A stretch of DNA of 64,000 nt from Neckera pumila (GCA_963969595.1 OZ018409.1:12910520-12974519), one strand, 5' to 3'; counted from the stretch's first letter, positions 35,882 to 49,664 are shown. Notes: generated by a model from the letters alone, not told the origin. A program made the numbers and translations.

Positions 35882-36614
35882 ATGTGGGCTGGAGTGGCGA
35901 CACGGTCACGGATTCCCTTCAGCGTAGGCAGTCCCCCTGCCTCTGTCCGAGTGTTTCCTCATGCTTTCATTCGTTTTGGCCGAGCGAAATTTGGCTGCAG
36001 AGTTGCCTTTGAGGAGGCTGTCAAAGGTAGCCGGTCTGGAAAAGATGGCTTCTGCTTCACCTCCCTTTCTCCATCGTGCAAAATCCGGGGTCGCCAAAGC
36101 AGGTCAACTCTTCTCGCTCTTTTGCTGCTGTTTTTCGACAGAGGATCTTGGCCAGTACTAAATACATTCCTACTGTGGACATCTCTTACCTTGCATTTGT
36201 GTCCCCACACTAATTGTGGAGTATTGAACGAGGTTACTGCATTGTGGAGCGAATACTTGAGTTATTCTCCAGCTTTTGAGTTTCCGTGAGGGAGTTTCCA
36301 TTCCTGCAATTGGTGAATTGGTGTATTTTATTACGAAATTCATATTTGATGACGGGAGTCTTCAATGTCTCACTTCCGAGGCGTTTAGCATGTTGAAATT
36401 TGATCGAGCTGAATTTATATCCACTGTCATTTTCATTATATTGCGCATTGGAGTTATTGGTACACTTAATTGCCACGTAATTGTGCATTTAGTAGCAAGC
36501 ATTCTATTCCAATGCAATTTTCAACTTGATAGCTGTAGAGGGAAGCGCTTAACCTAGCAAAGTTTTAGTTTCATGATTCTGAGTGAAGGCAGAGAATATA
36601 TGTTGTCGGTATGA
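35248..36614 (+). repeat. Right arm of the 1.37-kb inverted duplication (SS4 side)
   Basis: Homologous to 21768-23139 in inverted orientation. It holds the SS4 upstream region, exon 1, its donor and about 510 bp of intron 1. Here intron 1 continues some 440 bp past the end of homology, unlike on the MRL1 side. Confidence 0.92.
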
Positions 36615-39600
36615 CAGGAATAGGTTGTCATGTACGAAGTATTTCTGACAATAGTGACTGTAGGGTGTCTGATTTCGTTCTTTATGAACAGCTACTGTAT
36701 CATCCCCGAATGTTCTTGGATGACGGTCCCATGCTCTAGAGTTTCTACTTTTCACGTAGTGGTGAATTTTGGAGCTGTTTAGTCGACATACAAGTTTTAG
36801 CTGTACGTATGAGTTTTGCGTGTATGTGAAGTCATGTCGTAATCAATTCAAGAATGTTCATAACTCTAGCAGTTTCCTTGAGTAGATTCATTTTTTCGGA
36901 TATTAGGAGTACCACATTGACTCTTAAATACTGGTACATAAGCTCTGTGTGATGATAGGTTATCGTCAGGCTATGTGTAATGATTAGCATCAAAATTTTG
37001 TTGATAGAAATGAATTTGCATATAATTTTTTAGTGCTGGATTGTTTCTTCTGCAGTGCTAGTCAGAAAAGAAGTCAAGCTAGACGAGTGAGGGACCGGCC
37101 ACTCTCAGAAACGAATAATCGAATAGGAGAAGATGGCAAAGACAATCAAACAACAGTTCACGATGCTGAAACATTAACCACAGCAGCGGAAGAGCCTCTG
37201 CCATTAGGTGATGGAGGTGTACTTCGTTCTCAAGGAAGTGGCTCCTCAGCAGATGCTTCGACTGCTGAGGTCGAGGAAACAGATGAAAATGGGGCTTCAA
37301 GCGGAGGATCTGTTGAGGTAAGGCCTGAAGTATCTTTTGTTACTTGTCTTCGGACAGTTCCGGAGTGTCCTAACGAGAGATGTTAATCTTCGGTGCAAAA
37401 ATTAAAAATAATATTTATATAGTAATATTTAAGTGGAAAGTCTAATGAGTTTCTTATATTGATAGACAATACAGATAATGGTGATCACGTTTGTGTTTAC
37501 GATGACTTTGGAAGCTTATTTCCGTGATGGGGGTGCCCTGTGCTGGCCATTGTCTGTGGGAATGAGTTGCAGAGATTGCCAGCTTCAAGTGGTTATAGGG
37601 AGAGCTCAGGCGTAGGTGATCTCATGCTTTTGGTTAAAGAGGCAGAAATAAGTGAGTAGCCTTCTGCTGTCCCTGTAATTTATACTATCAGTTTATTGAA
37701 ATTCTGGTTTTTTTGCTTGTATAGAATGAGACTTGTTTCTTATGATAACCTTTGGAGATATTTAATGCATTGCCCTTGCGATCAGATATCAGGACGCTGA
37801 ACCAACTGCGTGAGCGTGCTGTTGATGAACTACGATCAGCGCGCAATGAGAAGGAAGACCTCCAGTCGCAAGTGGAGATTTTAAAGGTCTGTTCCATGAA
37901 GTTCATGTACAAGAGGGTGAATTGCGATTCTGGCTTGAAGTCTAGTACTCTCTCCTGTAATACAGTAGTATCGAATCTTGTGTGATTCATGGACTATTGA
38001 CTTGTCTCATTTTATGCTCTATTTTCTTGGCAGGCACGTCTTGCAGAGTCAGAAGCAAAACTGAAATCCTCGGTTCAATCTAGAGAAAAAATCCAGCTGT
38101 ATGAGGAGGAGATTGATTTACTAGAGCAGAGACTTGCTCAGACAGCAGACAGCGAAGCATTCGCTAAGCTTAAGGAAGAAAATAAAGCTATGCAGGAAAG
38201 TTTGATCGCTCTCCAAAAATCTGGCGGTAGAAGCCTATTAGACGCAAAATATCAAAGCTCGCGTGATGAAGTAAATTCTCTAAGAGTACAACTTGCAGAC
38301 GCCCAGGCAGAGAGTACGAAATTTTCCAGGGGAACCGGAACAGAGAGCGCTGGGATACAAGAGTACATAGCAGGGCTAGAAAGTAAAATAGCTGACATGG
38401 AAAGACAACTAGCTGAAGCGACTGCTAATAGCGCAGAGCTTGAAACTCTGAAAGACGAAGGCAAAGGCTTACAAGAGGAAGCAGCTGCTCTACGAATTGA
38501 ATTGGCAGGTCGTTCAGAGGGCAATTCACTTTCCCCAGCAGCAGGAGATACTGAAGATCAATCCCTTCGACGTCAAGTAAGAATCGGAATGTTGAATGTC
38601 TTGTCAAACGTTTGAGCTGATAATTTGACATATTACAGGCGATTTTTAGGAGATTTTTAGGCGACTTTCTCATCTTCTGCAGTACATTGGTAGCCACAAT
38701 TTTCAATTTCGTAAATCCACATACTTGAATAGTTGGAAGTATCATTCTATTTTATTTCTTGTCCGTCTGATTGAGAATTGTGTGCGATCCTGTGGGCCGT
38801 GATGCCCCCAGTTTTTCTTCTGCGTACCAGTCTGTTTTCTCAATTCGTATTTAGTTTTATATTAGGATGCCACGTGTTGATTTATTTGTGGATGAGCAAA
38901 TTGAGGCCCGTTTTGCCAAATATGTTGTGGTGGATTTGTCATAACGTGATATATATGAATGTGCTTCACGGCACACATAAATCAGTTGAGTACTAACCAT
39001 TAATGACTTTTTCATTTTGTTGTAAATTAAGCTTGTTTCATGTCATCTTAGTTTCCAATTCCAAAGTTCCACTATTCTCTTGCGAATGATTCTGTATTAA
39101 TTCGATAAGTTCTTCACCTTTGTGCTAGTTTATTTTCTCTTAATTATCATTCTCAATCACTATAAGGGTGTTGCAGTGTTGACATTCTCATTAATATTCT
39201 GTTTGTGAAGGTGGATTCTCTCAAGGCTATGTTGGCTCGAGCCATGGCTGAAAAGAACACTCTTTCAAAAGTGCATAGTGAGAATGTCCAGTTGCATGAA
39301 CAAGTGGAGCTTTTAGAAGAGCGTATACGGGAATCTGATGCTGAAATTCAAGCACAATTGCAAATCTACAGTGCAGAAGTGGAGGCATTTCAACTGTCTC
39401 TTGATGATTTAAAGTCAGGAAACGAGTTTAGTGTCGTGCAAGTTCCTGTTGATGAGATGACATGGGACTTTTGGAGTGGGCTGCTGTTGTGCATCGATTC
39501 ATTGATGCTGGGTGACTTGCTACTTCAGGTCTGTACTGCCCTCACGGAATCACTGAAGACATCACTAATTCTTGCTGATTAATTTTAATCCATAATTTTC

Positions 39601-42600
39601 TTTCTAATCAGTTCTTTCCTTGCTTCCTTCAGTTGTCATAGAAGCATCATCTTTGTAACGGTTCGACTGTGAATGCTTCCTTGAACTGAGCATTCATCAA
39701 AAAATGCTTGTTTTTGCTTGCCTGATTGTAAACAGTGGGATTTGAGTTGGAGGAAATCAAACGTTGCACTAACTCTTCATTGGCCAAGGGGTTGTAGTGA
39801 TCATTGGCGTTGAAAAGAGCTTCTTACAATCGCAGAGCTTCAACACCATAGATATTAGTGCGTTTCAAGCAGTTTTCTTTACATGTAGCAGTTACCTTTA
39901 GTACGTACTTGCCAGTCGGCCAGGTGCATTCCTTGATCCTTTCTTGGAAGTGAAGTACATCCTATTGAGCATTTGAGCATTCATGTGGTGTAGGATGATG
40001 CAAAGGAGCTGCAATTGATGGCTTGGCGAAGAGAGAAGCGTTTGCGTGATATTTATGTCAACCACGATGACGAGCCTGATGAAGACTTGGCTGGTAGATT
40101 TCTGGATCTCATACAACCTAAGAAAAGGTGATGAATCTTGCTTTCTGTATTTACAATTGTTGCTGGAGATGGCTGTTCTGGTTTTTATTAGTAGTAATGT
40201 CTGCTAATTGTTGTCAGTTTCATCGTCTGTTCCGTCCCAAGATGAGGGGTTCACTTTGCTGTCGCGTTGGTCGCGACGTTTAGATAGTGGTCAAATTCTC
40301 TTCCATTTTAAAGAGATTGAACATGTCAGGATGAGTTTCTGTTGAGACATCTTGTGCCTTCCAAATGAAGCCACTATTAATAGCTTTGGTGGATATGTGA
40401 GTCAATCTCGGTAAGTTGGTGTCCAGTTTTTTTATGAAGAATTATTTCAAATCAAAGATAAGAAGTATTTCCTCCCAAAGTTTCAGCGTTGCTCTTAGAC
40501 TAGTATGAAGTCTTGTGAATCTTGGTTAACGTTATTTTAACAATGACATATCTTGTGTCGTTTTTCTTAGGCCAGGAATATATGTGATCCACATTGCTGC
40601 TGAAATGGCACCAGTTGCAAAGGTATTTGTGTTGCCTTTTCAAAGATGTCAAATCTTAGTTTCGAGGAATTTTTTGTGATATTCTCTCGTCATGTGACTA
40701 GTAGACCCTCAGCCATTTGGATCATGACACATTTCATATTTCAGAGGTTTAAGAAAGCTGGGTAGTATCTTCTTTATGAAACTTAGGTTGAAAGGAAGTG
40801 TGCATTACTAGACGAGACTAATGAGATTTTGTTTTCTGAAGGTTGGTGGCTTGGGAGATGTGTTAACGGGGTTAAGTCGATCCTTACAAAGAAAGGGGCA
40901 TCTAGTGGAAGCTATTCTTCCGAAATATGATTGCATGGACTACTCCCGTATCACCAATCTCAAGGTTCATTACCTAACCTCTTGACCTAATAGATTTTTC
41001 AGTAAGTTGCTGTAGGGTTGATTCGTTTTCTTGGGGTCATTTTGTGGTCATTTCTCGCTGCATGATTACTGTGTGTGCATTTTTCTTCTTTGTCTCTATT
41101 ATTATGGTCTCGTTCTCTCTTAAAACCAGTTCGACTCAAATCCTCAAATTTCGGAGGTTTGTTCTGACGTCGCTTATGGTTCGCTCCCATGTGCAGGAGT
41201 TGGACTTGGAGCTCCATTCGCCTTTTGATGGCCATATGCATAAGAACAAGGTGTGGTCTGGCATTGTGGAAGGTATTCGGCAGTGTGCTTTCCACTATTT
41301 CTTCCACACGGTGGTCTTGTGGCTATTTGTATCTATGACTAATGAATCTTTTCAAGATCTTTTTGGTCCTTGAAGTTCAATTTCCAAAGCATCTCCATCT
41401 ATCCAGTGGAAGAGCTATAGTCGCTCGAGGAGCTCTAATGGTGCAGAGCGTTTTCATTTATGATGCTAATTTTTCGATGACAAGCACCGTGATGTTTTAA
41501 TGTGCAGGACTGCCCGTATATTTTATTGAGCCACTACATCCGGCAAAGTTTTTCTGGCGAGGACAGTTTTACAGTGAACCTGATGATTTCAGGCGGTTCA
41601 CGTACTTCTGCCGAGCTGCGATGGAATTCCTATTGCAATCGGGAAAGCGACCAGATATTATTCACAGCCATGATTGGCAAACTGCTGTTGTGGTAATATT
41701 ACTGCCCTTCATCTGAGCGTCATTCCATTTCTTAGTCTTGTAGCTTTGGGATCTGGAATGCCTTTTCGTTGCTTGCCTGTTCTTCCCAAAAGAGACTTAA
41801 TAAAACACAGCTGATGCTTATTGCTACGTGATGGACCGATACTCTTAGCAGTGTGTGATGTGCTGCTCTTTCTGCAGGCTCCATTATACTGGGACATCTA
41901 CGTGCCCCTCGGGCTGGACTCTGCGAGGTTGGCGTTTACTTGCCACAATTTTGAATATCAAGGGGCAGACAATTCAGGAGCCATTGCTGCATGTGGTCTC
42001 TCTGCACGGGACTTGATGCGTCCCGATCGAATGCAGGATAACTCTTTTCACAACCGAATCAATCTTCTAAAGGTTACTACTGGATCCTTCTAGTATTAAA
42101 TATTTACCTAGTTATGCATTTCTTGTGTCTCTCTCGATTCTCCCTTTGACATAGGTAACATGTCTAACATTGAAAATGGCAAATGTTCTGTGCGCCTTTC
42201 AAGCCACTTTTGCTGTATTCATCTGAGCAAAGAAATCTGTCAGTATTCTTTAGAGAAGATGCAGAAGCACATGAAACCACAGGAAGTCTTCATATCTTTC
42301 GAAAATGACAATTTCTTCATGATTAAATCGATGTTGAACTGTGCAGGGAGGGGTTGTGTTTTCAAATGTTGTAACTACAGTGTCGCCTACTTATGCCCAA
42401 GAGGTGTTAAGACCAGAGGTATGTGCAGGAGGCCCACCCAATTCGTTCTTGCGGATAAATGTTAGAAACTCCACCGATTAATAACTTTCTTCTATTTTAG
42501 TTTGGTCCGTTCTGCAGTTTCTTGTACACATGGCCGCTATGTGTCTTGTATGTTTTCCACATATCACAGTATTACAGCTGTCTATGTGCTTTGCGATTTA

Positions 42601-45167
42601 GTACATGCTCTGGAATTCAGCAAGCTTTAGAAAAGTTGTATATCAGCAAGCTTGGAATAGCTTTGGAAAGGTATCAATGAGTATACTGGGCAATTGTTTG
42701 TGTTATATTTATACGACTTTGTCTTAATCGTTGGTTGTGACCACCTTTATTTATCTTCAATTCAGTTCCGAGACTTAAAAACATTCCTCTTTTCTCTATT
42801 TTGAGATTCTGAGCGGTCGTTATTTCGTCAATTCATAATGCTTAATACATTTTTGTACTTTGCAGGGTGGAAAAGGCTTGGAAGGAACATTGGGTGTGCA
42901 TTCAAAGAAGTTTTTTGGAATTCTGAATGGCATCGATGAGGAAGTGTGGGATCCAGCCACCGATACTCTAATCGACTACCAATACAGTGCTGATGATGTA
43001 GATGGAAAGTACGTCAACAAGCAAAAGCTGCGGGAGCGCTTGAGGTTGGGAAGTCAGGGTGATGATGCAAGAAGGCCATTGGTACAATTTACGCCTCTTT
43101 GCCTTTCTGTTATTTTCAACACAATTTTCAATAAGTTGGCTCCCTATAGTCAAGGGATACCAGAAAACTTAGTGACGAGTTTTGAATTACCTTCTATCAG
43201 AATTTTGCACTCCGGATAATCAGATATCTTTCCTTTAATGAGCTTTTTGATTGATGCTGTCGAATCATGTTTGTGATTCCTGACCTGGGGCTTGTACTCC
43301 CTCTCTTGGCTATCACGCAAGTATGAGCTTTAATTTTATAGTTTGTCCGACTATTTTACTAAGAAGACATTTATAGAGAGTAAACTGCTGTGCTATTATC
43401 GGTGTATAATTTTTATGGCAGTGATTTCCGCCAGTCGTTCTGTGATTGCATGTAAATGTATTAATCATTATGAATTGCTTAATACATTTCTTTGATAATA
43501 TACATACTTCAGCTTTTTTATGTGTCTTGCAGCTCATCATTAATGACCATGCAGAATTCTGACTAGTATGTTGCGAAGGAAAATCTTAAAGTGTAGAAAT
43601 TTGTCACTCAGGTGGGATGTGTGACAAGACTTGTTCCACAAAAAGGCGTGCATCTCATTAGGCATTCCATCTACCGCACTTTGGAAAGAGGTGGCCAATA
43701 TGTTCTCTTGGGATCTAGTCCGGTTCCTCAGATACAGGTATGCAACATTTTCGTCCACCTAATCGCTTGAACACTGTAAAGCATTCTCATTGAAGTTCCT
43801 GATATACTGCACGCGATTTTCATTATCCTTTGCTCGTTTGAATTTTCTTGAACAGCAAGAGTTTGAGGGCATAGCGCGCCAGTTTGAAAACCACCCCCAG
43901 ATTCGCCTAATTCTGAAATACGACGAGGCACTTTCACATGCCATTTATGCGGCATCTGATATCTTTGTGATTCCCTCCATATTCGAGCCCTGCGGTCTCA
44001 CACAGGTCTGACACTCCTAGCCTCAATTTCCTTTTCCAGAGTTCTTAATAGGCTGGGCTTCATGCTAGTTCGTTACAATACATAGCTTTGTGTACACTTC
44101 GCGAAGTCCTCGCTGAATTTATCGAACACCCTTTGAAAGGTTTATGATTTGGAATGTGTCATATGTTACCCCTAAGCGTCCCGGGCAATGATCAGAGTGC
44201 TTCAGGACAATGTTTTCATCCAAATAACTTCTCATTCATCCAAAGTAATTCTTGAATCTTCCAAAGACAACCTTCCTTTTTGATCAAGTTGAATTTGAGT
44301 AATATATTTGTACAAAGATATAAGCAAAAATTTGCAAAAATTCAAAAACAAAAAAAAGGATTAAAGTGTTGAATGGTTTAAGGATTCAAGGATGGCTCAC
44401 TGATATTTGTTCTAATTTTTGCAGATGATATCTATGCGATATGGAACAATTCCCGTGGTGCGGAGGACTGGCGGACTTGCAGATAGGTTTGTGCTGACCG
44501 CAGATTGAAGTTCGAAGTTCTTTTCATAGTGCTCTCTGATTCACTGGTTTCCTTGAGATGGGTTTTTTCCTGTTCTAGCTTTCCGCCTCTTATCAGTGTT
44601 TAACAGAAAGATGGACGAGTGTTATTGAGACTGATTGTTATGTGCTTTCTCCGCCTGCAGTGTATTTGATGTCGATGATGAAAGGAATCCTGAGGAAAAG
44701 AAGAACGGCTTTGTATTTGACGATGCAAACGAAGGGGTGAGTGCAGTTCGAAGTTTTCCAATAAATTTGGCTTTTCATTGTTCATTTCTGGGCTAATTGG
44801 AGAATGTATTCCAGATTTTTACAGCACTATTCAAGTCTTCACACATATCTGCGAAATACTAATATTGACCTTCGGGTCTATACAAGCTAACACTGAAAAG
44901 TGCTGTTAGATCGTTACTTGCACTTGCTTTCCCGCTTGTAAGAGGCCTTCTGAGTTATTCATCAGTCAATATGACAAGCCTTTTGAATGTTGATCGGTGC
45001 AGAGTTTGAACTGGGGTTTGGATCGGGCGATGGATTATTATACCCAAAGACCTGAATGGTGGCAAGATTTAGTTAAAAAGGCTATGCTTATAGACTTTAG
45101 TTGGGATGTTTCAGCTGATCAGTACGTAGATCTGTACAAGAAAATGCTTTCAAAGGTGAAGGTTTGA
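35882..45167 (+). CDS. SS4: Starch synthase 4, chloroplast (GT5 family)
   Basis: 18 exons, all phases consistent: 35882-36102, 37056-37317, 37758-37886, 38034-38576, 39211-39528, 39994-40127, 40571-40622, 40842-40964, 41197-41272, 41508-41692, 41878-42072, 42347-42418, 42866-43081, 43612-43737, 43856-44005, 44425-44486, 44661-44736 and 45003-45167. Product 1034 residues, close to the usual SS4 length. A transit peptide is followed by a long coiled coil (about 162-490) typical of SS4, then the GT5 domain from [14 protein letters not shown] (537). ADP-glucose-binding KVGGLGDV lies at 553-560, HSHDWQTA at 672-679, EPCGLTQ at 928-934 and the C-terminal X-TGGL motif (RTGGL) at 948-952. SS4 elongates alpha-glucans from ADP-glucose and controls starch granule initiation at thylakoids. 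The acceptor of exon 3 is the least certain. Exon 1 and upstream DNA are shared with MRL1. Confidence 0.95.
44165..44381. mobile_element. TTAA-type MITE, short subfamily E, in SS4 intron 15
   Basis: Left end TTACCCCTAAGCGTCCC; right end GAATGGTTTAA with TTAA at 44378-44381. The body is related to 4145-4400. It lies wholly within the intron between exons 15 and 16. Confidence 0.55.
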
Positions 45168-46280
45168 TTTTTCCGGCCTTAGGAGCATTCGCACCGGCAA
45201 TTATTTATAAAGAATAGTTTGAGATACTAACCCCTGTAACGCCGGGGCCTGTGGCCATGGCAGAAATGACTCTGACAACCTAAGGCCGTGCTAATGCCTC
45301 GCACTACGAATTTCAGTTTGTAAAAGGCAGAATTTGGACACAGGAGGGTATCTTCAGGAGCAAGAATTTTGCTGACAACCAAGAGTGAGATGAAAATAGC
45401 ATGAATCGGCAGAAATTGGAAGCCCAAGTTATTACCACAATATAAGTGTCTGGGCAGAGAATCGAGAAAAGAAACAAAAAATTGAGGACACGGATAACTT
45501 GGGAGCTTGCAGGACAGATTTAGGACTTGGTCATCATATTGATGCAAAAAAAAATAGTAAAGATGCTAACAATTGGAAAAAAAAGGTTCTGCATGATACT
45601 CAAAAGGCATCTTCTAATGTAAGAAAGTCAGAAATACCTTAATGTGGCAATTTTCAACACCATCCCCGCTACTTCCATTCAAGCAAAATGAAAATTAGAT
45701 GAAAAATTTCTTTCTCCCGTTCTCCAGAGGGACCAAACGTACTTACCATCTACTAACATGCCATTTTTATGCCACAAGGACCTCTTTTCGTTTCCAATAT
45801 TTGTCTAACCAATTAATGATACACATTGTTCTTATGTAGCCACACAATTGCGTTCACGCAAGGCTGCTTCTCGAAAGAACCCACTCTAGAAAGAATCGTC
45901 CAATTTATTAGGAATATTTCCTCCTTCGTGAAATAATATGTAAGTTCATCTTGTAACATGCACAAATAGGACAAATTGTTGTAATGACAAGGCAATACAA
46001 GGCATTCCAAACATTAAGAATCATGAATCCAAATACTGGAAAAAGTAAATGTAGTCTGATCTTCCTCACTGTTACAAATACCTCATGACTGGTAAAGTAC
46101 AGTACATTCCTCCTTGATCACTGGCCCAAGTGACTTCCACCGGCCGTTGATTTCAGAAGGGGATAGACAGCCACCCCTGGCTCTTGTAACATCTCAGCTT
46201 GTTGCTTGCTTGCGCACTGTCGAACGAACTGCCGGAACAAACACTCAATCCACCACCACCACCACCAGGTCCAGAATTGC
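44661..46280. repeat. Direct repeat copy 1 (SS4 3' end to IMP1 3' flank)
   Basis: Parts 44661-44900 and 45590-46280 recur in the same order and orientation at 51272-52175. The stretch between, with SS4 exon 18 and a CTAACCCCTG-headed block from 45228, is missing from the second copy. The 45590-46280 part probably includes IMP1 3' UTR on the minus strand. Confidence 0.8.
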
Positions 46281-46502
46281 AATTGAATGGAAAGAGGACA
46301 GTCCAGAATTCCCTTATACAATTGCAACCTCACTGTACACGAAAGAAACCAAAATTACTGGCAAGGCCAAAACAAATGGAAAATTCAATGGTCCTGAACT
46401 CTTCAGAAGCTAATTGCCAAGGCTTTCTCTGCAGAATGATGCCAGAAGAATTTTACTAGAGCTGCTCCCGTCCGGAAGGAGCCCCAGACTAGTCTGAACA
46501 CG

Positions 46503-48008
46503 CTAGGGGGGCTGATTCAGAACAGGACCCCATCCCTCGGGCGGCCATATCTGCAACACAAACCGCATATATGTATATAACAGTCAGTATACAGCTTGGC
46601 ATCGCAGATTAATCTCTTTGCTCCATAAACGAAGGAAATTTCAAGAGCAGAATGTAATTTAGTCCAAGCTTGTTAGTGCGCTAAGGTAGGAAGTCTCGAA
46701 CAGGTTCAAATTTAAAAATAAAATAAAAAACATTCAAAAAAACATTCAATTGCAATATTTATTCATGTACGAAAAATAGTGCAATGCGTCTGTAAGGAGG
46801 TGCTTACTCTGTAAAAGACTTTGCCTTGGATTAGGGCATACGGCACTGGACCATAATGCCTTGAGTCGGTAGAATTGTAAGAATTGTCACCTTGCAACCA
46901 CACATGCCCCTTGGGCACCTGCATTCATGGAAATCAAAATAACAATGTTTTAAGCACACCTTCAAAAGCAACTAAGAAAGAAATCAGCATGACAGACTCG
47001 AAAACCAAAACCAAAGAGAGAGGAACCAAGGAACACAGTACATCTCAAAGATACCATATTAGATTCACAAATTTATCAATGGTGAATTAATTAAATCTAA
47101 TGGAATATTAAGATAACGTCAAGTTTAATGTTAACGTAGTAGTTGTCAGAATAATAGCAAATTTACGTCACGGGCACTAACATCAGATTAACATTTGTCC
47201 ATCTAATGCGCGGGTTCTTTCGTCGATTTTTCATTAAAAGTGATTGAGGGCATGGTGATTCCTTCCAGGAACACTCTGAAGTGAAACACAATCCAGGCAA
47301 ACATCCTAATCAGAACTGTATTCCCAGAGCTGTGACGTCTAAACAGGTCGGGTAAAAAATATATTTGTTTCAATCGATCTATCACGGGAAAGACATCCAC
47401 AGAATGAGGACATGATTAAAGAGACGAATGTTACCGTAGCTTGACGAATATGACCTCTGCTAGAAGTGGGAAGGACAGTGACAGTATCCCCTTCTAATCC
47501 AAGAACTCGCTTACAGACCACGAGCCGTGGATTTGCTGGGGATCGGGCCATAACCACATCGCCCGGCTTAATCTTCTCAAACTTCGAGGATAGATGCTCC
47601 AGCAGCAATATGTCCCCAGAAACATTGAAGGTTGGTAGCATGCTTGGCCCTAGACACTGTTGATCACACGAACTTCACCTTTAGAATTTGAGTCAATCAC
47701 AGATGCACCAGAGAAGGTCTCTCCAATCCAATTGAAGAAATTAAGCTATTTTCATTCAATCAGGAGAAGTGACAACATGCCATTTGGATTCCATCCCTTC
47801 AAATTGGTGGAATTTTCCAAAAAAAACTTACTCGGAGCATCAGGTAAATTCGTCGACATATTGTTAAGGAACGTAGAACTTCCATTTGTGAGTCTCATAC
47901 CTGATGCACTTCGGCAACATGGTTGGAGAAGACGTTCAAGAAGCAGATGAACTGCGTAAACACAACGGACCTCTCGAAAGCCTCCTGCAGAAGAGCCCTC
48001 CATGACAT
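46503..48008 (-). CDS. IMP1: Mitochondrial inner membrane protease subunit 1 (S26 signal peptidase family)
   Basis: Exons 48008-47901, 47656-47435, 46918-46808 and 46550-46503 give 162 residues, the usual size for this subunit. The N-terminus [20 protein letters not shown] carries the single hydrophobic anchor. The catalytic serine is Ser41 in GPSMLPTF and the general-base lysine is Lys85 in [12 protein letters not shown]. The C-terminal box has [17 protein letters not shown]; the DSR..GPVP form points to subunit 1 rather than subunit 2. It cleaves sorting signals from intermembrane-space proteins. Every intron is GT-AG and in phase. The gene is tail-to-tail with SS4, about 1.3 kb between stop codons, and sits between the two copies of a direct repeat. 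Confidence 0.93.
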
Positions 48009-48095
48009 AATGCTCTCCAAGACCCCAAATTTTAAAATTGTGCCCCTACAGGACACTTTCTTGCGTCGTTCTACACAAACGAGAGCGACAGAAGG

Positions 48096-48116
48096 TTAGG
48101 GTTTAGGGTTTTAGGG
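48096..48116. promoter_or_regulatory. Telo-box cluster upstream of IMP1
   Basis: Three spaced TTAGGG units (AAACCCTAA on the gene strand) lie 88-108 bp before the IMP1 start codon. Telo-boxes are common near transcription starts of plant housekeeping genes. Function here is inferred from position. Confidence 0.55.
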
Positions 48117-48479
48117 ACAGAAACAAGGGCAAACAATGTGATGTGGTGTAAACAATTTCCATTGCCATAATAGCAAGCCAAGCCTTAGTGCTACTCTATG
48201 CCCCACCACGCTCTTCAAATCCTCGGTCTTACATACACATACAAATTACCAGTGAAACAACATACAAATAAACAGAGAACGCATATGGATGGTGATTTCC
48301 ATTCTTCTACAGAATTGTACACACTCTCCGTAAAATTAGATTCAGCCATCCCGACTATTCCTACTTCCAATCCAACACATTCCCAATTCTTCAAAGTCTG
48401 ATAAAACTATTCAAAAATAACATTAATAACAGTCTGATCGCAGAGCATTTGTCATGCTCCTCTTGAACTCTGCAGGTAA

Positions 48480-48870
48480 ATTTCCCGTAAGAGGATCCTA
48501 CCTCACTCTAGCATAAAACCATCCGCCAATATGCGAAGTCAGATACATGACAAGGTCTTGAACCACAAGATTCCGCACTTTGCGTTGAATTCGCTCAAAT
48601 CAAAGCCACCGTCTACAAGAAGGAAAAATTTGATCGACTGTGTAGGACCCGCCTGCACTGCATCAGTAGCAAGACTTCGTTAACCGCAGCAGCAGTCCCT
48701 GGGCGCTGCTACAGACCCAAGAAAGCGCCCCAAAACCCCTGAAGAACAAGAACGAGAAGAAGTTCGTGCGAAAACCCTAACGGGAACGGGCAGCACAACG
48801 GAGTTCACCGTGTCCAGGGTTGGGCGTGGGTTGGGTTTGGAGATAGAGACGGGTATCGATATTCATTTTC
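48480..48870 (-). other. Possible 5' untranslated exon and promoter of IMP1
   Basis: On the minus strand a pyrimidine-rich leader (GTTAGGGTTTTCGC, then TTCTTCTCGTTCTTG) resembles a plant 5' UTR, with AAACCCTAA-type sequence near 48774. It could be a first exon spliced to the coding exon at 48008. No coding frame with a motif is seen. Confidence 0.3.
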
Positions 48871-49151
48871 AAAGGGTATCAATGAGCTTGAGATTACTGG
48901 TTTCAGAATGTACTTGAACAAAGAGACAAAGGTATCAATAAAATTAGAAATGCCTTGTGGACATCAATGTATTGTTTATTTGTTTCGGCTTTTGGAAATG
49001 CATGTCAAACTCGTATATCCAATATCCAATGTGATACTCTTACAACATTCTAAATTGTACTCATGGTAATGGTATGAGGTCAAGTTTAAAAAAATTGAAA
49101 CCTCAGTTAACAATTGTGGTACTTCAATTGGATGGTACTACCACAACACTT

Positions 49152-49437
49152 CTTGTATCAAAGGTAGTATGATAGATTTGAAACAAGTCTGGTTTGGAGT
49201 TGGAATAACAATATTAAAAATCGAGATGATACTTGGATTACAATGATAGGTAATGTTTGCCTCTTTTGAGGTGATAGTGGTAAGGGGGTTGACTACTTGT
49301 ATCAAAGGTAGTATGATAGATTTGAAACGAGTCCAGTCTGGGATTGGAATAACAATATTAAAAATTGAGATGATACTTGGATTACAATGATAGGTAATGT
49401 TTGCCTCTTTTGAGGTGATAGTGGTAAGGGGGTTGTC
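49152..49437. repeat. 144-bp tandem duplication
   Basis: The block beginning CTTGTATCAAAGGTAGTATG at 49152 starts again at 49296. Each copy ends TAGTGGTAAGGGGGTTG. The copies differ at only a few positions. On the minus strand the frame happens to stay open through both, with no recognisable protein. Confidence 0.9.
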
Positions 49438-49625
49438 TTTTGAGTGGATAGTGAGGCAAAGGTTCTGCCTTACCATCCACTCAAAAGAATTTTAAATTTA
49501 TAAAGTAATTTATAAATGCAGCTCCCCTCTCCAAAAAATATTTAGTTTTAAAATTTTCATACCCCTTCCTCCCTCCCCCCTAAATTTTAAATTTAAACTT
49601 TTAAAAATTTTAAATTTTTCATACA

Positions 49626-49664
49626 CTCCCCTCTTCTCCCTCCCCTCCCTTCTCCCCTCCTCTT
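49626..49664. repeat. 39-base homopyrimidine tract
   Basis: An uninterrupted C/T run (purine on the other strand), made of words like CTCCC and CTTCTCC. Such tracts can form triplex structures; no role can be assigned. Confidence 0.8.
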
